Shown here one piece after another: positions 8,710-21,889 of a DNA stretch of 64,000 bases. Position numbers and translations under genes: made by a program. Below the pieces are notes generated by a model. It made no database searches and was not told the DNA's origin. It was given only the letters and a program-made list of their open reading frames with translations. Origin of the DNA: DASWJZ01 sp963720705 (GTDB lineage Bacteria > Pseudomonadota > Alphaproteobacteria > Rhizobiales > Afifellaceae); the NCBI GenBank assembly GCA_963720705.1, contig CAVRGJ010000005.1, forward strand, positions 372,001 to 436,000, read 5' to 3'. The first letter of the stretch is position 1, and each line of letters starts with the position of its first letter.

Positions 8710-10794
8710 TCATGCCATCTCCCCGACGAAGAGGAGAACCGACCTGCCTTTCAGCTCAAACGTCGTTCCCGCGGCCACACGGCGGTCGGGCGGATCGATC
8801 TCGCCGGTGCCGGAATCGATGCGCACCGTCCATGCCGCCACGTCCGCCGTCGGCAGTTTGAAGCTTATCGGCAGATGGTAGGCGCTGACCACGATCAAAA
8901 GTCGCGTCGAACGGTCCGACAGGAGCAGTCCCACCACCCTGGCATTGGTGTCGCCCCAGGACGGCGGGTCCATCTCGCGCCCGTCGGGGCGGAACCAGAC
9001 GACGCTGCGCGTCGCACCGCCGTCGATCGGCTGGCCGTGCAAGAAGTGTTCGCTGCGCAGAACCGGATAGCGCTTGCGCATGCGGATCACGCCGCGCACG
9101 AACTCCATGAAGGCGCGGTCGCGCTCCTCGACGTTCTTCCATTCGAGCCAGGCGATCTCGTTGTCCTGGCAATAGGCGTTGTTGTTGCCGTTTTGCGTGC
9201 GGCCCACCTCGTCGCCCATCAAGAGCATCGGCGTTCCATCCGAGAGCAGCATGGTGGCCATGATATTGCGGCGCATGCGGTCGCGCAGCGCGATGATCTC
9301 GGCGTTGTCAGTCGGCCCTTCGACGCCGCAGTTCCAACTGCGGTTGTCGTTGTGGCCGTCCTGGTTGTTCTCGCCGTTCGCTTCGTTGTGCTTGGTGTTG
9401 TAGGCCCACAGATCGGTGAGCGTGAAACCGTCGTGGGCGGTGACGAAGTTGACGCTCGCCCAGGGGCGTCGACCCTGGTGCTCGAAGAGATCGGCGGAGC
9501 CGAGAATGTTGCGCGAGAAGCCCGGCAACATGCTGGAATCGCCCTTCCAGAACGAGCGCATCTCGTCGCGATAGCGGCCGTTCCACTCCGCCCAGCCGGG
9601 CTGGAAGTTGCCGACCTGATAGCCGTTCGGCCCTACGTCCCAAGGCTCGGCGATCATTTTTACGCGCGACAGGACCGGATCCTGCCCGACCGCGTCGAAG
9701 AACACCGCGTGCGGGTCGAAGTTGTCGTATTCGCGCCCGAGCGAGGTGGCGAGATCGAAGCGGAAGCCGTCGACGTGGCAATCCTCGACCCAGTAGCGCA
9801 GCAAATCCATGACCATCTGCAGCACGCGCGGATGGCGCATGTTGATCGTGTTTCCGCACCCGGTCGCGTCGAAGTAGAAATGCTTGTCGGCGGCGAGCAT
9901 GTAGTAGCTCGCATTATCGATGCCGCGGAAGGAGAGCGTTGGTCCGAGATGGTTGCCTTCAGCCGTGTGATTGTAGACGACGTCGAGGATCACCTCGATC
10001 CCGGCTTCGTGCAGGCGCTTCACCAGCATGGTAAATTCGTGGATGTCGGAGCCGGGCGAGATGTAGCGGGGCGCGAGCGAGAAATAGTTGACCGTGTTGT
10101 AGCCCCAGTAGTTCACGAGCTTCTTCTCAACCAGGCTGCGGTCGTCGAAGAAGGCCTGGATCGGCATCAGCTCGATGGCCGTCACGCCGAGCGCCACCAG
10201 GTGCTCGATGACGCGCGGGTCGGCGAGGCCGGCGAAGGTGCCGCGGATATGCTCGGGGATGTCCGGCCTGACCGCCGTCATGCCCCTCACATGCGCTTCG
10301 TAGATGATCGTCTTCGCCCACGCGTGCTCCGGCGGGCGGTCGTCGCCCCAGGTCATCGCAGTGTCGACTACGACGCATTTCGGCATGACAAAAGCGGAGT
10401 CGCGGCGGTCGGGCGAAGTGTCGCCGCGGGCGGAGCCGAGGCGGTAGCCGAAGTGTGCGTCGTGCCAGCGGATCTCGCCCTGCAGCGCGCGGGCATAGGG
10501 ATCGATCAGGAGCTTGTTCGGGTTGAAGCGGTGTCCGTTCTGCGGATCGTAGGGGCCGTGCACGCGGTAGCCGTAGAGGTGGCCCGGCCTAACCTCCGGC
10601 AGGTAGCCGTGCCAGATCTCGTGCGTGTATTCCGGCAGCGCGATACGATCGGTCTCGCGCCGCCCCTTCGGGTCGAACAGGCATAGCTCGACCTTCTTCG
10701 CGTTCGCGGAGAAGATCGCGAAATTCACCCCGCCTCCGTCCCAAGTCGCACCAAGGGGATGCGGCAGGCCGGGCTCCACCCGCAGTCTCGACAT
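8710..10794 (-). CDS. glgX: Glycogen debranching enzyme (isoamylase-type, GH13_11)
   Basis: A 694-residue cytoplasmic debranching enzyme that hydrolyses alpha-1,6 branch points of phosphorylase-trimmed glycogen. The N-terminal CBM48-like domain (GGVNFAIFSANA) is followed by the GH13 barrel. Visible motifs are DVVYNHTAEG, the nucleophile in DGFRFDLA (Asp347), the acid/base in MIAEPWDVG (Glu383) and the transition-state HD in VTAHDGFTL. Length and motifs are normal. It starts 18 bases after the glgB stop, so it is probably in the same transcript as glgE, treS-mak and glgB. Its product would supply linear oligosaccharides to MalQ. Confidence 0.95.
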   Translation of the reverse strand: MSRLRVEPGLPHPLGATWDGGGVNFAIFSANAKKVELCLFDPKGRRETDRIALPEYTHEIWHGYLPEVRPGHLYGYRVHGPYDPQNGHRFNPNKLLIDPYARALQGEIRWHDAHFGYRLGSARGDTSPDRRDSAFVMPKCVVVDTAMTWGDDRPPEHAWAKTIIYEAHVRGMTAVRPDIPEHIRGTFAGLADPRVIEHLVALGVTAIELMPIQAFFDDRSLVEKKLVNYWGYNTVNYFSLAPRYISPGSDIHEFTMLVKRLHEAGIEVILDVVYNHTAEGNHLGPTLSFRGIDNASYYMLAADKHFYFDATGCGNTINMRHPRVLQMVMDLLRYWVEDCHVDGFRFDLATSLGREYDNFDPHAVFFDAVGQDPVLSRVKMIAEPWDVGPNGYQVGNFQPGWAEWNGRYRDEMRSFWKGDSSMLPGFSRNILGSADLFEHQGRRPWASVNFVTAHDGFTLTDLWAYNTKHNEANGENNQDGHNDNRSWNCGVEGPTDNAEIIALRDRMRRNIMATMLLSDGTPMLLMGDEVGRTQNGNNNAYCQDNEIAWLEWKNVEERDRAFMEFVRGVIRMRKRYPVLRSEHFLHGQPIDGGATRSVVWFRPDGREMDPPSWGDTNARVVGLLLSDRSTRLLIVVSAYHLPISFKLPTADVAAWTVRIDSGTGEIDPPDRRVAAGTTFELKGRSVLLFVGEMA

Positions 10795-10812
10795 GGATTG
10801 GAACCAAAGCTC

Positions 10813-13028
10813 CTATTCGGCGTGCTGAAGCACGATCGTGGCAAGCGGCGGCAGTGTGAGCGAAAGCGATACTGCGCGTCCATGCCATGGCACGGATTCC
10901 GTCTCCACGGCACCCGAATTTCCGACGTCCGAGCCGCCGTAGATCGCCGCGTCGGTGTTGAGCCTCTCGATCCATCTTCCGGCACGCGGTGCGCCGATGC
11001 GATGCCCGCGCCGCACCACCGGCGTGAAGTTGCAAATGACGACGACCGGCGCGTCGCCGTCGCGTCCGTGACGGGCATAAGCATAGGTGCTGTTGTCGGA
11101 GTCGTTGCCGTCGAGCCACTCGAAGCCGGCCGGCTCCGCGTCGCGCGCGTGGAGGGCGGGAATCTCGCGGTAGGCGCGGTTCAGATCGCGCACGAGGCTC
11201 TGCAAGTCGCGATGGAAGGGATCGGCAAGGAGATGCCAGTCGAGCGAATGGTCGTGGTCCCATTCGCGCTCCTGGCCGAACTCGCCGCCCATGAATAGAA
11301 GCTTCTTGCCGGGATGCGTCCACATGAACGCAAGATAGGCGCGCAGATTGGCGAACTTCTGCCAGCGGTCGCCCGGCATCTTGTTGAGGAGCGAGCCTTT
11401 TCCGTGCACCACCTCGTCGTGGGAGAGCGGCAGCACGAAGTTCTCCGAGAAGGCGTAGTGGATGCCGAACGTCATCTGGTGATGGTGGTAGCGGCGGTGG
11501 ATCGGGTCGTGGCTCATATATTCGAGCGTGTCGTGCATCCACCCCATGTTCCACTTGTAGCCGAAGCCGAGCCCGCCGGTGTGAACCGGGCGCGACACTT
11601 GAGGCCAAGCAGTCGATTCCTCCGCGAACGTCGTCGCCCCGGGATGGTCGCCGAAGACGCGCGTGTTCGTCTCGCGCAGGAAGTTGATCGCCTCGAGATT
11701 CTCACGCCCGCCATGGACGTTCGGCACCCATTCGCCGGGCTTCCGGCTGTAGTCGAGATAAAGCATGGAGGCGACGGCATCGACGCGCAGCGCGTCGATG
11801 TGGAAGAGCTCCAGCCAGTAGAGCGCGTTGGCGACGAGAAAATTCCGCACCTCCGTGCGGCCGAAATTATAGATCAGCGTGTTCCAATCCTGATGGAAGC
11901 CGAGACGCGGATCCTCGTGCTCGTAGAGTGCCGTGCCGTCGAAGCGCGCGAGCCCGTGCGCGTCGGTGGGAAAATGCGCCGGCACCCAGTCGATGATGAC
12001 GCCGATGCCCTCCCGGTGGCAGCGGTCGACGAAGCGCGCGAACGCCTCCGGCGGACCGAAGCGGCTGGTCGGCGCGAAGAGCCCGATCGGCTGATATCCC
12101 CAGGAGCCGGAGAACGGATGCTCGCTGACCGGCAGGCATTCGATATGCGTGAAGCCCAGGCCCTGCACGTAGGGGACCAGCTCGTCGGCGAGCTCGTCGT
12201 AGCTCAGGAACCGGTTCTCGCCCTTTCGCCGCCACGAGCCGAGGTGCACTTCGTAGATGGAGACCGGTGCGGAAAGCGCCTGCTTCGCTTGGCGCGCCGT
12301 CATCCAGCCGCTGTCCTGCCATTCGTGTTTGGGCAAGCCGAGGACGAGCGAGGCGGTCGCCGGCGGAACCTCGTGCGCGAATCCGATCGGGTCGGCCTTC
12401 AGCGAAGGCGGGCCGCCGCCCGCCGGTAGAAGCTCGAACTTGTAGCGCGTGTCGCTGCCGACGCCTGGAATGAACAGCTCCCACACGCCCGCTTCGACGC
12501 GCTTGCGCATCGGATGGCGGCGGCCGTCCCAATGATTGAAGTCGCCGACGACGCTGACCCGCCGCGCATTCGGCGCCCACACGGCGAAGGCGACGCCATC
12601 GACGCCGGCGACGCGCCGCGGATGGGCGCCGAGTCGCTCGAAGATGCGGCGATGGCTGCCCTCGGCCATGAGGTAGACGTCGAGGTCGCCGAGGAGCGGC
12701 GGGAAGCGGTAGGGGTCCTCCGCCTCCCAGCGGGTGCCGTTGGCGGTGAAGCTCAGACGATAGACGAACGGCAGGCGTCGGCCGGGCACCGGGCCCGCGA
12801 AGAAACCGCCTTTATGCAATTGCTCGAGCGCAGCCAACGTCTCGCCGCTCTCCGGATCGACCACGGCGGCGGTCTCGGCCCCGGGCCAGAAGACGCGCAC
12901 GGACGCGGGAACATCGCCGTCGCCATGGGCGCCCAGGATCGCGAAGGGGTCGCCGTGACGTCCCTCGACGATTGCCTTGATCGCGGCATCGTCGGGACGC
13001 CAGGTCGGTTTCGTCTTTGTGCTCGCCG

Positions 13029-13032
<4 letters not shown>
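10813..13032 (-). CDS. glgB: 1,4-alpha-glucan branching enzyme
   Basis: A 739-residue glycogen branching enzyme that forms alpha-1,6 branches in the linear glucan made by GlgE. The layout is the long bacterial type: an N1 domain (residues about 10-120), a CBM48 domain (VAFAVWAPNARRVSVVGDFN), then the GH13_9 barrel with nucleophile Asp418 (DALRVDAV), acid/base Glu471 (FAEEST) and LPLSHDEVVHGKGSL. The ATG at 13032 overlaps the expected TGA stop of treS-mak (ATGA), as is usual for this operon. A naive reading frame continues upstream into treS-mak without a stop, but only because of an extra base at 13107-13108. The product should be counted as a separate GlgB. Confidence 0.93.
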
Positions 13033-16400
<3,368 letters not shown>

Positions 16401-16401
<1 letters not shown>

Positions 16402-18482
16402 CAGCGCACCGCTCCGTGTGGATGAAGTCGCCAGATCGCGTAAGGCTGCTCGCTCGGATCGAGATGCATGTACTGGACCTTGCCCTGCCAGGTGAAACGC
16501 GCGCCGGTGACGAGATCCTCGACCTCCATCGATGCTTCGTCGGGGAGACCGAATTCCCAGAGCGGCACTTCGAAGTCGGCGCCTTGTGCGTTGTGCGGAT
16601 CGAGGTTCACGGCGAAGAGCAGGAAGTCGTCCTTTGCCGGCGTCGTCTTGCCGTAATAGAGGATGCTGTCGTTCCAGGCGTTATAGAAGGTGAGATTGGT
16701 GAAGGATTGCAGCGCCGCGTGCTCGCTCCTGAGGCGATTCAGGAGCCGGATGTCGGGGCGGATATGTCCAGGCCGGTCCCAGTCCCACGCCTTGATCTCG
16801 TATTTCTCGGAGTTCAGGTACTCCTCCTTGCCCGGGATCGGCGTCGCTTCGCAAAGCTCAAAGCCGCTATAGACGCCGTAGTTTCCGGCAAGCGTCGCGG
16901 CGAGCACGAGGCGCGTCCGGAACCCAGCGCGCCCGCTCGTCTGCAGCGGGATCGGATTGATGTCGGGCGTGTTCACGAAGAAGTTCGGCCGCATGTAATG
17001 GCGGCATTCGGTGGTGGTGAGCTCGGTCAGATATTCGGTGAGCTCGGCCTTCGTGTTGCGCCAGGTGAAATACGAATAGGACTGCGTGAAGCCGACCTTG
17101 GCGAGGCGCTTCATGACCTTCGGCCGGGTGAACGCCTCGGCGAGGAAGATCGCGTCCGGATAGCGGTCCTGTACTTCTCGGATCATCCATTCCCAGAACG
17201 GCAGCGGCTTGGTGTGCGGGTTGTCGACGCGAAAGATTCTGACCCCCCGCTCGGCCCAAAACAGTACGATGTCGCGGAGCGCGTACCAGATCGAGGGGAA
17301 CGCGCCGCGATAGAAGTGAACGTTGACGATGTCCTCGTATTTCTTCGGCGGGTTCTCGGCGTATTTGATGGTGCCGTCCGGCCGCCAGTCGAACCATTCC
17401 GGATGCGCCTTGATCCAGGGATGGTCGGGCGCGCATTGGATGGCGAAGTCGATGGCGATCTCAAGCCCGCGCTCGTGCGCTGCAGCGACGAGGCGGGCGA
17501 AATCCTCAAAACTTCCGAGCGCCGGGTTGATGGCATCGTGGCCGCCCTCGCTCGATCCGATGGCGTAGGGGCTTCCGGGATCGCCGGGGGCGGGCGTCAA
17601 GCTGTTGTTCTTGCCCTTCTTGTTCGTGCGGCCGATCGGATGGATCGGCGGGAAATAGAGCACGTCGAAGCCGAGATCGCTGACATAGGGAAGCTTGGCG
17701 ATGACGTCGTCGAAGGTGCCGTGCCGATTTGAATCGTCGGACATCGAGCGCGGGAAGATCTCGTACCAGGCGCTGAAGGCGGCGCGCTTGCGGTCGACGA
17801 CAAGCTCCAGCTCAAGGGGATAGCGGGTGAGATTGGTGCGAATTCCGACCCGCTTCATCAGCGCAGCGGTCTCGCGCGCGAGCAACAGAGCGAGGCGCTC
17901 ACCTTCGTCTTCCGTCGCAGCGAGCCCGGCGAGAAGGCGTCGCAATTCCTCCTTCTCGGCCGCGCTTGCACGCGTGCTCTCGTTCAGCGTGCGCTCGATC
18001 AGCGCGCGTCCTTCGGTCAGCTCCAGCGCGATCGGAACATTGCCGGCACGCTTCTTGGCGACTTCGTCGCACCAACTGGCGAAGAGATCGCGCCAGGCGA
18101 TCAGCGTGTAGCGGTAGCGCGTATTCGCTTCCACCACGACGCTTCCGCGCCAGCGGTCGTTGTCGAAGAAAGCCATCGGCGCCTCGCGCCAGTCGCTTTT
18201 GTCGCTTCGCCTTATCAGAAGCGCGGCGTCGATCTTGTCGTGGCCGTCGCAAAAGATGTCGGCTTCGGCGACGAAAACGTCGCCTACCGCGGCCTTGGCC
18301 GGGAAACGGCCGCCGTCGATCTCCGGCGAGACGTTTTCGATGACGAGTCGGCTTGCGGCGAGCGCTGCAAGGGCGGGGTCCACATCCGGCGTCTGCGGAG
18401 CGGCAGTCGCAGCCTCTTTCGGCGTCGAGGAAATCCCGCCTCGCGCCAACTCTTTGCCGGGCTTTCTCGCTCGCTCTTGCAT
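16401..18482 (-). CDS. glgE: Alpha-1,4-glucan:maltose-1-phosphate maltosyltransferase
   Basis: Extends alpha-1,4-glucan by two glucose units using maltose 1-phosphate. It is the polymerising enzyme of the GlgE route (GH13_3). Visible motifs: the N-terminal domain starts at LVIENVSPEIDGGRFP, then AFSAWYEIFPRS, DVLYFPPIHPIGRTNKKG, nucleophile Asp420 (FRVDNPHTK) and acid/base Glu449 (FLAEAFTRP). I place the start at the ATG at 18482 because GAGAAGGG lies five bases upstream, giving 693 residues. The frame is open further upstream to 18653, but that stretch is low in family likeness. It is the first gene of the minus-strand glucan operon, divergent from the MarR gene. No glgA or glgC is seen in the window. 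Confidence 0.93.
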
Positions 18483-18621
18483 CAGGCCCTTCTCGTTACC
18501 GCCGTTGGGCGTCCGAGCGCTCGCCAAGTCGATACCACTTCGGCGTGGCATGCAAGGCACAGCCTCCCCTCGACAGCACGCGGATCGGCTGTTGGAGCCT
18601 AACAATTCCGACGCGGAGGCG

Positions 18622-18646
18622 GGAACCACGTTGCCCTGAAATTGTT
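18622..18646 (+). promoter_or_regulatory. EcfG-type (general stress response) promoter upstream of the MarR gene
   Basis: GGAAC at 18622-18626, a 17-base spacer, then GTT at 18644-18646. This matches the alphaproteobacterial EcfG consensus GGAAC-N16/17-cGTT, apart from T in place of C before GTT. The predicted start of transcription falls near 18653, so the ATG at 18683 would have a leader of about 30 bases. Two inverted 7-mers, AACAATT (18601-18607) and AATTGTT (18640-18646), bracket the promoter; the second covers its -10 element. They are possible MarR half-sites. Confidence 0.5.
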
Positions 18647-18682
18647 TAGCCAACTGTGTTCCGCGCTTCGACGGGAAATTCG

Positions 18683-19135
18683 ATGGACGACAGGGTCACA
18701 TTCGAGCTCCTGCAGGCGGCGCGCGCCTACCGTGTGCGCTCCGCGAAGCTCCTTGCCCGAATCGGGCTTTATCCGGGGCAGGATACGCTTTTGAAGCTGC
18801 TTGCGACCAACGGGCGATTGACGATGGGCGAGGCGGCAAACGCGCTCTCGATCCAGCCGCCGACGGTGACCAAGATGGTCAACCGGCTGACGGCGGCCGG
18901 CCTGCTTGAGACGGAGGTCGTGGACCGCGACCGGCGCAAGATCGCCGTGAGTCTGACGGAGGCGGCGCGTGCCAAGATCGACGAGATCGAAGCGATCTGG
19001 CGCGAGCTTGAAGCGGAAGCGCTCGACCGGCTCGACGCGCGCCCACTCAAGCAGCAGCTTCAGGCGATTGCCCGGAACCTCGCCAGGAACGCAGCGAAGA
19101 CGCCCGGCTTGCCGCGCGACGAACGAGCCGGCTGA
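18683..19135 (+). CDS. MarR family transcriptional regulator
   Basis: A 150-residue winged-helix DNA-binding protein. The HTH reads LTMGEAANALSIQPPTVTKMVNRLTAAGLL and is followed by a wing with VVDRDRRKIAVSLTEAA. A helical C-terminal dimerisation part ends the protein. I chose the ATG at 18683 (GACGGGAAATTCG just upstream) over the GTG at 18656, which would lie almost on the predicted transcript start. It is divergent from glgE (200-base gap) and 122 bases upstream of cydA on the same strand, so it may control either unit or both. Its ligand is unknown. Confidence 0.85.
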   Translation: MDDRVTFELLQAARAYRVRSAKLLARIGLYPGQDTLLKLLATNGRLTMGEAANALSIQPPTVTKMVNRLTAAGLLETEVVDRDRRKIAVSLTEAARAKIDEIEAIWRELEAEALDRLDARPLKQQLQAIARNLARNAAKTPGLPRDERAG

Positions 19136-19257
19136 CGAAATTTCGACTTCTGTCGCGTTTTCGAGAGCGCGGGGCTTGGCGATCCGGCTATAGGCCATCA
19201 TGATTTAGTATGGCGGCGGTCACGCCGCGGATCTGATCGCCGCGGGAGATCGAAAGC

Positions 19258-20661
19258 ATGCTCGAAAACGTCGATGCCGTTCTTCTCGCGCGCATCCAGT
19301 TCGCGTTCACGGTCTCCTTCCACATCGTCTTCCCGGCGCTTTCGATCGGGCTTGGGAGTTACCTCGCGGCGCTGGAGGGCCTTTGGCTGTTCACCGGCGA
19401 GGAGCGCTACATCGCCGTCTTCCGCATCTGGGTGAAGGCCTTCGCGTTGACCTTCGGCATGGGCGTGGTCTCCGGCATCGTGCTCGCCTACGAATTCGGG
19501 ACGAATTGGAGTGCGTTTGCCGACAAGACCGGCCCGGTGATCGGGCCGCTGATGGGCTACGAAGTGCTGACGGCCTTCTTCCTCGAAGGTGGCTTCCTCG
19601 GGATCATGCTCTTCGGCGTCAATCGCGTGCCGAAGGCCGTGCACTTCGCCGCTACCATCGCGGTGGCGCTGGGCGCGCTCATTTCCGCCTTTTGGATTCT
19701 TGCCGCGAACAGCTGGATGCAGACGCCGGCCGGCTATGCAATGAACGATGCCGGCCAGTTCGTGCCGGCGCATTGGCTCGCCGTCATCTTCAATCCGTCC
19801 TTCCCTTACCGGCTCGTCCACATGGTGTTTGCCGCCTACCTTGCGACCGCCTTCGTCGTGGCGGCCGCCGGCGCCTACCATCTGCTTCGGGGACGACGTG
19901 GGCCGACGGTCGTCACGATGTTCTCCATGGCGCTTTGGGTGGTGGCGGTGGTGGCGCCTTTGCAGCTTGTCGCCGGTGACATGCACGGCTTGAACACGCT
20001 CAAGCACCAGCCGGCCAAGATCGCGGCAATGGAAGGGCACTTCGAAGCCGAGCAAGCGGGTGCGCCGCTGATTCTTTTTGGAATTCCTGACATGGCGGCC
20101 GGCGAGACGCGTTATGCGCTTTCGATCCCGAAGCTCGGCAGCCTCATTCTGACCCACGATCTGAACGGGACAGTGATGGGGCTGAAGAGCTGGCCGCGCG
20201 ATGATTGGCCGATCGTGCCGATCGTCTTTTGGGCATTCCGCGTGATGGTCGGGCTCGGTCTCCTGATGATCGCGACCGGGTTCTTCAGCTTCTGGCTTCG
20301 CTACAAAAAGCGGCTCTTCGATGAGCCGCTCTTCACACGCTTCGTGTTCGTGATGGGACCTTCGGGGCTAGTCGCGCTGCTCGCCGGGTGGTTCGTCACC
20401 GAGGTCGGCCGCCAGCCCTACACCGTCTACGGTCTGCTGAGGACAGCGGATTCCGCATCCCCGATCGCCGCCCCCGCGGTCGCGGGTTCGCTCATCGCGT
20501 TCGCGTTCGTCTACCTCGTCGTTTTCGGAAGCGGCATCTTCTACTTGATCCGGCTCATCGCGAGCGACCCTGAGGCCCCCCAGAAAGAGCCCGACGGACC
20601 GATGCACGCAGCCGGCATTACGCCCGTCCAGGCCTTGGAGAAGAAGGGGGCGCCGCGATGA
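19258..20661 (+). CDS. cydA: Cytochrome bd-type ubiquinol oxidase subunit I (CioA-like)
   Basis: A 467-residue integral membrane subunit that oxidises ubiquinol and carries hemes b558, b595 and d of a high-affinity oxygen-reducing oxidase. The N-terminus RIQFAFTVSFHIVFPALS has the conserved helix-1 His (His22). GRQPYTVYGLLRT is the quinol-side GRQPW-like motif, with Tyr instead of Trp, as in the cyanide-insensitive CioA branch. The Q-loop is short. It overlaps cydB by four bases (ATGA). I see no cydX after cydB and no cydDC nearby, which also suits the Cio type. Confidence 0.93.
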   Translation: MLENVDAVLLARIQFAFTVSFHIVFPALSIGLGSYLAALEGLWLFTGEERYIAVFRIWVKAFALTFGMGVVSGIVLAYEFGTNWSAFADKTGPVIGPLMGYEVLTAFFLEGGFLGIMLFGVNRVPKAVHFAATIAVALGALISAFWILAANSWMQTPAGYAMNDAGQFVPAHWLAVIFNPSFPYRLVHMVFAAYLATAFVVAAAGAYHLLRGRRGPTVVTMFSMALWVVAVVAPLQLVAGDMHGLNTLKHQPAKIAAMEGHFEAEQAGAPLILFGIPDMAAGETRYALSIPKLGSLILTHDLNGTVMGLKSWPRDDWPIVPIVFWAFRVMVGLGLLMIATGFFSFWLRYKKRLFDEPLFTRFVFVMGPSGLVALLAGWFVTEVGRQPYTVYGLLRTADSASPIAAPAVAGSLIAFAFVYLVVFGSGIFYLIRLIASDPEAPQKEPDGPMHAAGITPVQALEKKGAPR

Positions 20662-21668
20662 GCGGTTTGTCGGACCTTGCCGTCGTTTGGAGCGGCATCC
20701 TGGCGTTTGCGATCTACGCCTACGTCGTCCTTGACGGCTTCGACCTCGGCATCGGCATGCTGGCGCCTTTCGCAGCCACCGAGGAGGAAGAGGAAACGAT
20801 GATCGCCGCGGTCGCGCCGGTCTGGGACGGCAACGAGACGTGGCTTGTGCTCGGCGGGGGCGGTCTTTTGGCGGCGTTTCCGCTCGCTTATTCCGTGCTC
20901 CTGCCGGCGCTCTACGCGCCGATCATCGCCATGCTGCTCGCGCTCATCTTCCGCGGCGTCGCCTTCGAGTTCCGGCATCGGCATGAAGGACATCGCCGGC
21001 TGTGGACCTTCGGCTTCGTCATTGGTTCCTATGTCGCGACCCTGGCGCAGGGCATAGCGCTTGGCGCTTTCATCCAGGGCATTGCGGTCGAGGGCCGCGC
21101 CTATGCCGGCGGCTGGTTCGACTGGCTGACGCCGTTCAGCGCCTTCACCGGCCTGGCGCTCGTCTTCGGCTACGCACTCCTCGGCGCATGCTTCCTCATC
21201 ATGAAGACGAAGGGGCTCTTGCAGGAGCGCATGTTTACCGCTGCGCTGCCGCTCGGCATCGCTGTCTTCGCGTCGGTGATCGTCGTCAGTCTGTGGACGC
21301 CGTTTATCGACCCGGCGGTCGCTACGCGCTGGTTCTCGTGGCCGAACCTCGCGCTCCTCTCGCCGGTACCGCTGCTGTTGCTTTTGATCGCGCTCGGACT
21401 CTTCCGCAGCCTTGCGGCCGGGCGCCAGGCGATGCCGTTCGCGATGGCAACCCTGCTTTTCCTGATCGCTTATTTCGGTATCGCCGTCAGCGTCTATCCT
21501 TACGTCGTGCCGCGTGCGATCACGGTGTGGCAGGCGGCGGCGCCGGACGAGAGCCTGTCCTTCCTGCTTGTCGGCACTGCGGTGCTCGTTCCGATCATAC
21601 TTGCCTATACTGGATATTCGTATTGGGTCTTTCGCGGAAAGACCGAGCCGGGAAGCGGATATCGCTAA
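20658..21668 (+). CDS. cydB: Cytochrome bd-type ubiquinol oxidase subunit II (CioB-like)
   Basis: A 336-residue membrane partner of CydA with about eight hydrophobic helices. Conserved early motif: YVVLDGFDLGIGML, then PVWDGNETWLVLGGGGL, both typical of CydB. The start codon overlaps the cydA stop (ATGA), so the two are translationally coupled. The gene ends 221 bases before the TRAP operon. That gap shows no other gene; only the purine-rich GAGGGAGGGA ribosome binding site of the next gene stands out. Confidence 0.93.
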   Translation: MSGLSDLAVVWSGILAFAIYAYVVLDGFDLGIGMLAPFAATEEEEETMIAAVAPVWDGNETWLVLGGGGLLAAFPLAYSVLLPALYAPIIAMLLALIFRGVAFEFRHRHEGHRRLWTFGFVIGSYVATLAQGIALGAFIQGIAVEGRAYAGGWFDWLTPFSAFTGLALVFGYALLGACFLIMKTKGLLQERMFTAALPLGIAVFASVIVVSLWTPFIDPAVATRWFSWPNLALLSPVPLLLLLIALGLFRSLAAGRQAMPFAMATLLFLIAYFGIAVSVYPYVVPRAITVWQAAAPDESLSFLLVGTAVLVPIILAYTGYSYWVFRGKTEPGSGYR

Positions 21669-21889
21669 GGCGTCGGACGCGTTGTCGGCACATCGCCGCG
21701 CTCAGTGACGACCCCTTCAAAACCGCGCGCATCAGCAAGCTTTTAAGGCACCTAGGTATTGCCAAAGATGTTCCAATGGGCGACCCTCGTACGGTAGCTG
21801 CGGTTGCCGAAGGCTAGGCCTGGGCAGCGGCGTTTCAATGATAACAAATCTCGACGAACGACCAGGTTCGATTTGAGGGAGGGACCGAG

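Noticed and set aside
8611..10686. Long plus-strand frames antisense to glgX, the macroglobulin gene and others
   Set aside because: Typical shadow frames of GC-rich genes: Arg/Ala/Gly/Asp-rich, without family motifs.
18483..18653. N-terminal extension of GlgE by 57 residues
   Set aside because: The sequence is not family-like, it covers the divergent promoter area, and a strong ribosome binding site precedes the ATG at 18482.
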